Source: Bacillota bacterium
GTDB lineage: Bacteria > Bacillota > Clostridia > Lachnospirales > Lachnospiraceae
Reading direction: 5' to 3'
NCBI GenBank assembly: GCA_023392995.1
Contig: JAEWMZ010000144.1
Span: 1 to 58,216, forward strand
Length of the DNA stretch: 58,216 nucleotides
Shown here: one piece after another, positions 8,220 through 15,828 of the stretch
Numbering within the stretch: the first letter of the stretch is position 1
Layout of the letters: every line of letters starts with the position of its first letter
Made by a program: the position numbers and the translations under genes
The notes under the pieces: model-generated
The model's database searches: none
The model's input: only the letters and a program-made list of their open reading frames with translations
What the model was told of the DNA's origin: nothing

Positions 8220-8981
8220 ATGTCAGGTGCATGGACCATGAAAAAATATTTTTGCATCATTTTCCTGTTTCTTATTCTTTGTGCCAGTATTATAACCTCG
8301 GAACGATCCATCAGAACGATGAGACATTTTCTTTTCTGGGAAGAGGAACCTGAAGATAAAAATGTTACAATTGTAATTGACCCCGGACATGGTGGGAGAG
8401 ATCCCGGTAAAGTCGGGGTCAATCATTGCTTAGAAAAGGATATTAATTTAAGTATCTCTTTCTTGCTGAAGGAAATGTTGGAGCAAGAGGGGATTACGGT
8501 TATTATGACAAGAGAATCAGATGTTGGGTTATATTCTGAGGATGACCCGAACAAGAAAAGAGCTGATCTGAATAACCGGGTTTCTATCATAAATTCCAGC
8601 GGTGCTCAGTTGGCAATAAGTATACATCAGAATAGCTTTAGTGAAGGATATGTTAAGGGAGCCCAGGTGTTTTATTATGCAAAATCAGATCAGGGCAGAA
8701 AACTAGCGGAGATGATGCAGGAACAGATTAAAAAAACCATTGGGGATGGGAATCATCGAAAAGCAAAAGCCAATGATAATTACTTTATGGTAACGAAAAC
8801 AAACTGTCCCTTAGTTATTGTAGAGTGTGGCTATTTATCGAATCCAGTGGAGGCAGAGCTTCTTTTGCAGGAAGATTATCAAAGAAAAATGGCTAGTGGT
8901 ATTTGCCAAACCATACTGGATTACATAGAAGCTAACAATCTGGGAAAAGCAGCAGCCCAAGAAACCTGGATTGATATGTAA
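8220..8981 (+). CDS. cwlD: N-acetylmuramoyl-L-alanine amidase CwlD
   Basis: A 253-residue Amidase_3 enzyme with an N-terminal signal/anchor segment (KKYFCIIFLFLILCASII). The zinc and catalytic residues are all visible: DPGHGGRDPG, CLEKDIN, ISIHQNS and VECGYLSN. In Bacillus, CwlD removes stem peptides so that muramic delta-lactam can form in the spore cortex. The size and the adjacent GH18 gene fit that role. AAGGA lies 6 bp before the ATG at 8220. A second ATG at 8238 starts the signal peptide directly. A sigma-E-like pair (GAATAGG-N14-CATAGAAT, 8178-8206) sits just upstream but is uncomfortably close to the start, so I do not call it as a feature. Confidence 0.85.
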   Translation: MSGAWTMKKYFCIIFLFLILCASIITSERSIRTMRHFLFWEEEPEDKNVTIVIDPGHGGRDPGKVGVNHCLEKDINLSISFLLKEMLEQEGITVIMTRESDVGLYSEDDPNKKRADLNNRVSIINSSGAQLAISIHQNSFSEGYVKGAQVFYYAKSDQGRKLAEMMQEQIKKTIGDGNHRKAKANDNYFMVTKTNCPLVIVECGYLSNPVEAELLLQEDYQRKMASGICQTILDYIEANNLGKAAAQETWIDM

Positions 8982-9032
8982 CAGAAACATATCCTCCAAA
9001 GGACACAAATCACCTGTCAAAAAAAGCATAAT

Positions 9033-9061
9033 TTGCTTTTCGTGTGTGATGGTGTTATAAT
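9033..9061 (+). promoter_or_regulatory. Sigma-A promoter for ywlC-ywlE-rpiB
   Basis: TTGCTT (9033-9038), 17 bp, then TATAAT (9056-9061), 68 bp before the ywlC start. Confidence 0.65.
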
Positions 9062-9128
9062 AATAGTCGCGCATATTTGACAAGGTGCAAAGCAAAGTGT
9101 TGACCACTTTGCTGCAAGGAGTACGATC

Positions 9129-10184
9129 ATGGATACAAAAGTAATAAAATTACAGATAGAAAGCTTGTCACAAGACTGCTTCCAGGAGGCGGCAGAGATA
9201 TTAAGAGCAGGCGGGCTAGTAGCTATTCCGACAGAAACGGTATATGGACTTGGCGCAAATGCACTGGATGAAACTGCTGCTGCTAAAATATATCAGGCAA
9301 AAGGCAGACCTTCCGATAATCCTTTGATTGTCCATATAGCGAAAAGCGAGGATATGGAAGTGTTGGCAAAAGAGGTGCCGGAAAAGGCTTATCAACTGGC
9401 AGAGGTCTTCTGGCCGGGGCCCCTTACTATGATTCTAAAGAAAAAAGAGCTGGTACCTGATCAAACCACGGGAGGTTTGGATACAGTAGCAATTCGTTTG
9501 CCGGCGAATCAGATCGCCAGGACGTTGATTGAAAAGTCAGGCGTATTTGTAGCAGCCCCGAGTGCTAATTTAAGTGGAAAACCAAGCCCGACTACGGCAC
9601 AGCATGTGATTAATGACCTGAACGGAAAAGTGGATATGATTATTGATGGTGGCCATGCAACCCTCGGACTGGAATCTACGATCGTCGATCTGTCCGGTGA
9701 CAGTCCTATGATATTACGGCCTGGCTGTATTACAAAGGCAATGCTGGAGAATGTCATTGGAGAGATTCATTATGATCCGGCTGTATTGCAAAAGGCACCG
9801 AATTTAGATCTGGTTCCAAAAGCACCGGGCATGAAGTATCGTCATTATGCACCGGAGGGAAAACTAACGATTTATGAAGGTAAGATAGATAAAGTAATTG
9901 ATGCAATTAATCAAGAGGCAAAAGATAAGATAGAAGGAAATAACAGTGTTGGGGTTATTGCAACGGATGAAACGAAGGCCTTATACCATTATGGAACTGT
10001 GAAAACAATTGGCAGAAGGAAGGATGAAGCTTCCATTGCGGCTGGATTATATGCAGTTCTTCGGGAATTTGATGAGTTGCATACCGAATATATTTATACT
10101 GAAAGCTTTGCTGATAACAGTTTAGGACAGGCAATTATGAACCGATTACTGAAGGCGGCTGGATATCGCATTGTAAAGTTATGA
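9129..10184 (+). CDS. ywlC: L-threonylcarbamoyladenylate synthase (YwlC/Sua5 type)
   Basis: A 351-residue enzyme that makes threonylcarbamoyl-AMP from threonine, bicarbonate and ATP, the first step of t6A37 modification in ANN-decoding tRNAs. The YrdC domain spans about residues 15-205, with PTETVYGLGANA, the binding motif KGRPSDNPL and SANLSGKPSPTT. A C-terminal Sua5 domain follows (about 225-351), linked by PKAPGMKYRHYAPEG, so this is the long form rather than short TsaC. AAGGAG precedes the ATG. A promoter is visible upstream. The order ywlC-ywlE-rpiB matches the Bacillus ywl cluster, which supports co-transcription. Confidence 0.93.
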   Translation: MDTKVIKLQIESLSQDCFQEAAEILRAGGLVAIPTETVYGLGANALDETAAAKIYQAKGRPSDNPLIVHIAKSEDMEVLAKEVPEKAYQLAEVFWPGPLTMILKKKELVPDQTTGGLDTVAIRLPANQIARTLIEKSGVFVAAPSANLSGKPSPTTAQHVINDLNGKVDMIIDGGHATLGLESTIVDLSGDSPMILRPGCITKAMLENVIGEIHYDPAVLQKAPNLDLVPKAPGMKYRHYAPEGKLTIYEGKIDKVIDAINQEAKDKIEGNNSVGVIATDETKALYHYGTVKTIGRRKDEASIAAGLYAVLREFDELHTEYIYTESFADNSLGQAIMNRLLKAAGYRIVKL

Positions 10185-10227
10185 TGCTGGTATATGTGGT
10201 GGGGGTATTCTTGTATTGGAGGTAACT

Positions 10228-10680
10228 ATGGAAAAATATCAGAAGCTTATATTCGTTTGTACCGGAAACACCTGCAGAAGCCCAATGGCAGAGGCAATTT
10301 ATAAAAACCTGGAAAAGGTTAGTGATATGAAAGTATGCTCCAGAGGACTGGTGGTGCTATTTGCGGAGCCACTTAATCCGAAGGCAGAAATCGTACTGAA
10401 AAAGCATGATTTAGAATTAGATAATCATATGGCAAAAGGTTTAAAAGCCACCGATCTTGAGGAAAATACAATTATACTTACAATGACTTCAGGTCACAAA
10501 AAGAAGGTACAGGAGCTTTATCCTGAAGTTAAGGATGTATATACAATCAAAGAATTTGCTGGAGAAATAGGCGATGTAGTTGATCCTTACGGCGGTACGC
10601 TGATGGATTATGAAGAATGTTACACTGAACTTGGACGGTTAGTGAAGAAGACGGTTTACAAATTAAATGAGAGTATATAA
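10228..10680 (+). CDS. ywlE: Low-molecular-weight protein arginine phosphatase YwlE
   Basis: A 150-residue LMW-PTP fold enzyme. The P-loop reads FVCTGNTCRSP, with threonine in the loop, the signature of YwlE phosphoarginine phosphatases rather than tyrosine phosphatases. The general acid loop VVDPYGGT is present near the C-terminus. In Bacillus, YwlE reverses McsB arginine phosphorylation, the tag that sends proteins to ClpCP. No mcsB is in this window, but mecA is. GGAGG lies 5 bp before the ATG at 10228, and an upstream TTG at 10216 would lie over that site. It sits between ywlC and rpiB as in Bacillus. Confidence 0.85.
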   Translation: MEKYQKLIFVCTGNTCRSPMAEAIYKNLEKVSDMKVCSRGLVVLFAEPLNPKAEIVLKKHDLELDNHMAKGLKATDLEENTIILTMTSGHKKKVQELYPEVKDVYTIKEFAGEIGDVVDPYGGTLMDYEECYTELGRLVKKTVYKLNESI

Positions 10681-10754
10681 TAGTCACAGACACAGGATTA
10701 AATGCAAAAGGAGTGCCGCGCTTTTGCAGCAGTTGAATGAATGGAGGTAAGGTT

Positions 10755-11186
10755 ATGATAGCACTTGGTAACGATCATACTGGATATGCAATGAAAAAGG
10801 CAATCATGGAGTATTTGGATTCAAGGGGTCTGGAATATAAGGACTTTGGCTGTGGAGATGTAACAGCAAGTAATTATCCGGATTATGCCAAAGCCGTGGG
10901 CAGAGCGATTCAAAATAAAGAATGTGAAAAAGGGATTCTGATCTGCGGAACAGGAATCGGTATCTCAATTGCGGCTAATAAAATGAAGGGGATTCGTGCT
11001 GCTCTTTGTCATGACTGCTTCAGCGCAGAAGCAACCAGACTTCATAATGATGCCAATGTATTAGCAATGGGTGCCAGAGTAATTGGAGTTGGCCATGCCT
11101 TAAAGATTGTAGAAGCCTTTCTGGATACTGAATTCTCAAATGATGAAAGACACTTGAAAAGAATCCAGATGCTCGAGGAAAACTAA
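10755..11186 (+). CDS. rpiB: Ribose-5-phosphate isomerase B
   Basis: A 143-residue RpiB/LacB-family isomerase interconverting ribose 5-phosphate and ribulose 5-phosphate in the non-oxidative pentose phosphate pathway. Motifs GNDHTGYAMK (active-site base loop), GILICGTGIGISIAANK (phosphate loop) and LHNDANVLAMGARV are typical. The start at 10755 follows GGAGG by 8 bp. The in-frame ATG at 10737 overlaps that site. It is the third gene of the ywlC operon. Its TAA stop overlaps the stop of the convergent DUF402 gene by 4 bp, with no room for a terminator between them. Confidence 0.92.
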   Translation: MIALGNDHTGYAMKKAIMEYLDSRGLEYKDFGCGDVTASNYPDYAKAVGRAIQNKECEKGILICGTGIGISIAANKMKGIRAALCHDCFSAEATRLHNDANVLAMGARVIGVGHALKIVEAFLDTEFSNDERHLKRIQMLEEN

Positions 11187-11665
11187 AGCATCTCTACCTG
11201 ATTCACAGGCTCCTGTAGCAGGTTAAACTGATGGTTAGAAATTATGTTTAATAAATAATGCAGAGTTCGTAAGGCATATGTAGCTTCCTGCTGAGTAATC
11301 AGTTGCTGGTCTAATGCATCTGCCAGCTCATCTAAATCCATAATACGTACATTACCGTCGTTATCTAGAATGACATCGATTAAGAGGTCTTCGATAATGA
11401 CGGTATTTTTTTCATGCTCTGTTTTTGCTTGAATAATATCACAATACCAATATACAAGCTGATCCTGCTTGTCAAAAATCTTGCTTACCTTGATTCCTTT
11501 ATCCAAGTAAAAGGCGGAGATACCTCTGGCAATATCCTTTCTGGGATGAAGGGTTACCCATTTGGTTATGATTAGATCCTTCTCCATGACCAGGATAATA
11601 TCATCCTTTAATTGAATTAGTTCATTTGGAATAAAACGTCGTCGATATAGTGAGGGTACATTCAT
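11183..11665 (-). CDS. DUF402 family protein
   Basis: A 160-residue protein of the DUF402 (FomD-like barrel) family. It has the typical ISAFYLDKGIKVSKIFD and VYWYCDIIQAK strands and the acidic VIIEDLLIDVILDNDGNVRIMDLDELADAL stretch split across two strands, where family members bind metal and nucleotides or act as nucleoside diphosphatases. Activity cannot be assigned here. The ATG at 11665 follows AAAGGAG at 9 bp. The upstream ATGs (11698, 11725) lack sites. It converges on rpiB with a 4-bp overlap of stop codons. Confidence 0.75.
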   Translation of the reverse strand: MNVPSLYRRRFIPNELIQLKDDIILVMEKDLIITKWVTLHPRKDIARGISAFYLDKGIKVSKIFDKQDQLVYWYCDIIQAKTEHEKNTVIIEDLLIDVILDNDGNVRIMDLDELADALDQQLITQQEATYALRTLHYLLNIISNHQFNLLQEPVNQVEML

Positions 11666-11808
11666 AGGATATGGCTCCTTTAAATTTATTGTTCTCATTA
11701 TATCATATGGACAGGTATAGTGCAATTTGTATTAAAATGAATAAAATATCAATCTTTGGCAAAAATACTAGGTGAATTTACAGACATTTGCCTTTGGAGG
11801 TTGATCGA

Positions 11809-12609
11809 ATGGATAATAGTAAATGGTATCGAATGACAAATCAACTAAAAAGCATATTCTCAAGCAGGAGAATGAAGCTTACCTTGTATGTAGCAGTTGT
11901 TTTATGGATTGCCGTAGTTACACAGATTGCAGTAAACCAGATATTTCATGAGGATATTCAGATTACGGAAGCGTTTATTAAATCCGATACAGATAATATG
12001 GAAAGTACCTTGGAGATCATAGCAGAATACAAAAACGGTAATATGACAGATACGGATAAAAAGAATATTATTGGTGAAATAGCAGCAGCGATCGGACTAA
12101 AAATAGAGAATGACTATACCAGCTTGGAAGAGGAAGGGCGGAGTGAGCTTCTTGTGTATAAACAAGCGAAGCAAGCCTCTACCCAAATAAAGGTCACCAG
12201 CGTAAAGGAAGATAATATAAATAAGAATTATGTTATCATTCGATTAAGCTTATCAAGCGGAATTCAAAATATTGATCAATATAAGAAATTAATTGAAGAA
12301 AAACTAGGTACCTTAGACGTTAAAGATGAACAGGTAATATTAAAATATGAAGGAAGCCGGGAAGGTGAGCTATCCCTGGAGGAGAAGCGGGAATTAGCCA
12401 GTAACCTGATTAAGGAACTACAGGGAGAGGTTGCGCTAGAATATGATGAAGGGGATCTGTATACTGTTTATGGATATACAGGAATGTTAAAAGAGTATAT
12501 CTCTACGATGGGTAATAAGATCAATGTGCAGGTTGCAATAACTTATAATGAAATGAAGAATCGTACCAGAATCGTATTAGCAACACCCATATTAAATGAA
12601 AGCTACTAA
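11809..12609 (+). CDS. YwmB-family (TATA-box-binding-fold) membrane-anchored protein
   Basis: A 266-residue protein with one N-terminal membrane segment (about residues 23-43, LYVAVVLWIAVVTQIAV) and an extracytoplasmic part matching the YwmB/DUF1779 pattern: an AAAIGL repeat half, an IIRLSLSSGIQNIDQY half and a closing NVQVAITYNEMKNRTRIVLATPIL. Family function is unknown. Some members sit in sporulation or cell-envelope neighbourhoods. The ATG at 11809 follows TTGGAGG at 8 bp. The TTG at 11788 is unlikely. Confidence 0.65.
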   Translation: MDNSKWYRMTNQLKSIFSSRRMKLTLYVAVVLWIAVVTQIAVNQIFHEDIQITEAFIKSDTDNMESTLEIIAEYKNGNMTDTDKKNIIGEIAAAIGLKIENDYTSLEEEGRSELLVYKQAKQASTQIKVTSVKEDNINKNYVIIRLSLSSGIQNIDQYKKLIEEKLGTLDVKDEQVILKYEGSREGELSLEEKRELASNLIKELQGEVALEYDEGDLYTVYGYTGMLKEYISTMGNKINVQVAITYNEMKNRTRIVLATPILNESY

Positions 12610-12687
12610 GGCTTTTTCATTATAGCTCTTACATTATCATATGGAAGAAAGTATAATAAACCAAATGAACCAGGAAGAAATATGAAA

Positions 12688-12735
12688 AGAGAATACAACC
12701 CCATTCTCACGAAGGGGATGGTATTCTCCTTTCCT
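12688..12735. terminator. Intrinsic terminator, mainly for the Gly/Pro/Thr repeat protein gene
   Basis: GAGAATAC (12689-12696) pairs with GTATTCTC (12721-12728), reinforced by an inner CCCC/GGGG stem. The T-rich side (reading TCTTTTCAT) is on the - strand, just after the repeat protein gene. The + side has a weaker CTTTCCTT tail and may also serve the YwmB gene. Confidence 0.65.
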
Positions 12736-12768
12736 TATGCTATATTGAGTAAAGCTGCCAGCTATCAT

Positions 12769-14292
12769 TTAGTACCAGCGTTTTCTGTTTCTGTAACGCC
12801 TTCTGCGATTAAACATTTCGCCCAGCAGAACCAAGGTTACAAGATCCCGTAAATGATTGTTACGCCTCATTGGAGGATAATAATATAGACTGTTAGCTTC
12901 CACTGTGGTTTCTTCCTCGCTCATATCTTTGATCTTATCATAGATACGGTCAACGATTCGTTCCAAGGATACTCGATCGGGATATTCATCAAACATACAG
13001 CTTCCCTCGTATTCCATTGAGTCACATTCACTGGAGATTTCGCGCAGAATTACCTTTGCTGTATAGGGATAGAGTTCTATCATATAATCAAGATCTTTAT
13101 CCAGGTCTGCGCTGCAATCATAACCATACATCTGATATAAGGATACTCCCGTTGGTGCGTCATAGGAGTTGCTTTGTAAGTATGAGCCATCGAAAGCTTG
13201 ATAAGTAGCATAATTCTGATTCATGCTCATATTTGGTGAGGAATCCTTCCAATTGACAGAGCTATGAGCCAGAGTTTGAGCAGTTGCAGGAGGCATTCCC
13301 GGATATAAGCTTCCAGTGTTAGAAGGAATTCCGGGTGCGGTAGTAACCGGAGGAGTCATTGTATTCGGGGAGTAGGGAGCAGCGTTCTGTGTGTTTGGAG
13401 TTGTTCCATAAATAAAGGGAGGCCGATAGGTTCCGGGAGCAGGAGTCCCAATACCATTTCCAAGCGGTGCAGAAGGGGTGGATGGAGTGGTAATCGCGCC
13501 TGTACCCATACCATTGCTGGGGCGAGCGGGCATAGTGCCCATGCCGGTACCGGGTGTAACAGAAGGGCTGGTCGGAGCAGTACCCATACCAGGGAGGGGA
13601 GGCATAGTGCCCATGCCAGTGCCGGGAGTAACAGAAGGACTGGTCGGAGCAGTACCAATTCCAGCACCAGTGCGTGGAGGCATAGTGCCCATGCCAGTGC
13701 CGGGAGTAACAGAAGGGTTCGTTGGAACGGTTCCCATGCCAGTACCAGTGCGTGGAGGCATAGTGCCCATGCCAGCGCCGGGAGTAACAGAAGGGTTCGT
13801 TGGAACGGTCCCCATACCAGTACCAGTGCGTGGAGGCATAGTGCCCATGCCGGTGCCGGGAGTAACAGAAGGACTGGTTGGAGTGGTGCCAATGCCAGCA
13901 CCAGTGCGTGGAGGCATAGTGCCCATACCCGTACCAGGAGTAACAGAAGGGCTATTGGGAACGGTACCCAAGCCAATACCAGGAGTGATGGAAGGTGAAG
14001 TAGCAGTACCAGAACCAGGGGTTCGGGAAGGATTGGCAGGAGTTGTAGCGGAGCCTGCGTTTGTACCCGGAATAGGAGTGGAAGTACCAGTACCCGTTGT
14101 GGTTCTATTTGTTGGAGGTGTCTGACCAGTCCTTCCTGATGTACCGGAGTTAGTATTCGGAATACCTGTATTCATATTTCCGGTTGTCCCGCCTGTATTA
14201 TTTGGGGAGCCTATCATCTGTGAGTTTAAATTATCATTTGGCACCTGGAACGGTCTTCGGTTGCCATAATATCTACCACTTGTATATGACAT
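12769..14292 (-). CDS. Gly/Pro/Thr-rich tandem-repeat protein with conserved-looking C-terminal domain
   Basis: A 507-residue protein not assigned to a known family. The first 55 residues are Asn/Gly rich. Residues about 90-270 are a tandem repeat with a 26-residue unit of the form PSVTPGTGMGTMPPRTGTGM followed by six more residues. A Pro/Thr/Asn-rich linker leads to a folded-looking C-terminal domain of about 110 residues (YQMYGYDCSADLDKDLDYM onward, with three cysteines) that ends in a strongly basic RRRRYRNRKRW tail. There is no signal peptide. The layout recalls spore coat or matrix proteins of spore formers, but that is inference. AGGAG precedes the ATG. Long open frames on both other readings of the repeat are artefacts of the 78-bp period. 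Confidence 0.75.
   Translation of the reverse strand: MSYTSGRYYGNRRPFQVPNDNLNSQMIGSPNNTGGTTGNMNTGIPNTNSGTSGRTGQTPPTNRTTTGTGTSTPIPGTNAGSATTPANPSRTPGSGTATSPSITPGIGLGTVPNSPSVTPGTGMGTMPPRTGAGIGTTPTSPSVTPGTGMGTMPPRTGTGMGTVPTNPSVTPGAGMGTMPPRTGTGMGTVPTNPSVTPGTGMGTMPPRTGAGIGTAPTSPSVTPGTGMGTMPPLPGMGTAPTSPSVTPGTGMGTMPARPSNGMGTGAITTPSTPSAPLGNGIGTPAPGTYRPPFIYGTTPNTQNAAPYSPNTMTPPVTTAPGIPSNTGSLYPGMPPATAQTLAHSSVNWKDSSPNMSMNQNYATYQAFDGSYLQSNSYDAPTGVSLYQMYGYDCSADLDKDLDYMIELYPYTAKVILREISSECDSMEYEGSCMFDEYPDRVSLERIVDRIYDKIKDMSEEETTVEANSLYYYPPMRRNNHLRDLVTLVLLGEMFNRRRRYRNRKRWY
13525..14010. repeat. 78-bp coding tandem repeat (VNTR-like)
   Basis: The marker CATAGTGCCCAT recurs at 13531, 13603, 13681, 13759, 13837 and 13915, with spacings 72, 78, 78, 78 and 78 bp. 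All changes keep the reading frame, and the 72-bp unit has lost two codons. Units are nearly identical in DNA, pointing to recent expansion by slippage or unequal crossing over. Confidence 0.9.
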
Positions 14293-14521
14293 GTTAGAGC
14301 TCCTAAGCTTTTTTATATTAGTATATGCAGGTGAGAGGGAATGTGAAAAAGGAAATAGTCAATTCCTTTAAGAAATATGGATATTAAAATAAAATTTATC
14401 ATAATTGGGTTGTACTATGGATGAAAAGACATTAAAATAAAGTGTGAATCAGAAAGAACATAAGTTGAAAAAAACGTCAGGTGATCCAATCATTAGTTAT
14501 CGTTGATAGAGTGGTTATAAA

Positions 14522-15772
14522 ATGGATGGCTGGCAAATGCTAAGAAGAATAGATTGGACGAATAAAATGGATAATGCAATTTACAAATTATTTGAAGAAA
14601 CCTTAAATAAAGAATTAATAAGTGTTACGATCAGTAATTCAACGGACAAGGAAAAAGTGTCAAAAGTAAAAATACGTCCATTGTTACTTAAGGGAAACTT
14701 ATGCTTTCAGGCCTCCGAATATGTCGGTGTCAAAATATATCACAAGAATTATGAGACGGAAGAGCTGCTGTTTAAATTAGAGGATTGGTTTGAGGGATTG
14801 TTTCATCAGGCTGAGATTAATGCGCAGACAGGGAAAGCAACGCTTTTAATTAGTAAAAAGGGTAAAGTGACCATTCAAAATAAAATCGGAAGAGCTCCTG
14901 GGGCAGCTGGGAATGACACGGAACAAAAGGGTAGTAAGACAACAGAGGAATTGTTATTACATAACAAGAAGAAAAACTATATTCTGGGAGAAGGGATACC
15001 TTTGCCTTTCCTGATAGACCTTGGGGTTATGACAAAGGAAGGCCAGATTATAAAGGCAAAGTCGGATAAATTTAAGCAGATTAATCGCTTTTTGGAATAC
15101 ATCGAAGATATTCTTCCTTATTTAGAGAAGGACAGAGAGCTGACGATCTTGGATTTTGGCTGCGGGAAGTCCTATCTTACCTTTGCCATGTACTATTATT
15201 TGAAGATTTTAAAGGGATATCATATTAATATCATTGGACTGGATCTCAAGACGGATGTAATAACCCACTGCAATCAGCTGAGTGAAAAGTATGGTTATGA
15301 TAAGTTACAGTTTTTAGAGGGAGATATTGCTTCCTATTCCGGCAGCAGTACAATCGATATGGTGGTTACGCTTCATGCTTGCGATACTGCTACAGATCAC
15401 GCCTTGAATAAGGCTGTGGCATGGGGGGCAAAGGTAATACTGTCAGTACCCTGCTGTCAGCATGAGCTGAATAGGCAGATAAAAAATGACATATTAAAGC
15501 CGATTCTCAAGTATGGAATAGTGAAGGAACGAATGGCAGCTTTAATCACAGATGCGTTAAGGGCGGAGCTTTTGGAAACACAGGGCTATCGGGTGCAGCT
15601 CTTGGAATTTATTGACATAGAACATACACCGAAGAATATATTGATACGTGCGGTAAAGAGAAATAAGGCAGTAACGCAGGATCGTCAAACCAGAGAGGAA
15701 CTTGAGGAGTGTATGAAGTTTCTTGGAGTTTCACCGTGCCTGGACGTGCTGTTGCAGGATAAGGAACAGTAA
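14522..15772 (+). CDS. Class I SAM-dependent methyltransferase (METTL25/Methyltransf_32-like)
   Basis: A 416-residue protein. Residues 1-150 are an uncharacterised N-terminal domain. The methyltransferase core starts at about residue 205 with the SAM motif LTILDFGCGKSYLTFAMYYY, then IIGLDLKTDVI and later VTLHACDTATDHAL and ILSVPCCQHELN. The HACD and PCCQHE motifs are hallmarks of the GSTCD/METTL25-like methyltransferases found widely in Firmicutes. The substrate is unknown, with RNA or protein both possible. No clear ribosome site precedes the ATG at 14522, and ATG 14567 is an alternative. It precedes the large membrane protein by 56 bp and may share its transcript. Confidence 0.75.
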   Translation: MDGWQMLRRIDWTNKMDNAIYKLFEETLNKELISVTISNSTDKEKVSKVKIRPLLLKGNLCFQASEYVGVKIYHKNYETEELLFKLEDWFEGLFHQAEINAQTGKATLLISKKGKVTIQNKIGRAPGAAGNDTEQKGSKTTEELLLHNKKKNYILGEGIPLPFLIDLGVMTKEGQIIKAKSDKFKQINRFLEYIEDILPYLEKDRELTILDFGCGKSYLTFAMYYYLKILKGYHINIIGLDLKTDVITHCNQLSEKYGYDKLQFLEGDIASYSGSSTIDMVVTLHACDTATDHALNKAVAWGAKVILSVPCCQHELNRQIKNDILKPILKYGIVKERMAALITDALRAELLETQGYRVQLLEFIDIEHTPKNILIRAVKRNKAVTQDRQTREELEECMKFLGVSPCLDVLLQDKEQ

Positions 15773-15828
15773 GCTGAGGATGAAAGCTTGGGAACAGTAA
15801 AGAGAATGCAGGGAGCATGGAGGTTAAC

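Noticed and set aside
13478..14125. 215-residue frame on the + strand opposite the repeat protein, and a 206-residue frame on the same strand as it
   Set aside because: A repeat with a period divisible by three keeps several frames open. Only the 507-residue frame has a start site, a varied C-terminal domain and a terminator behind it.
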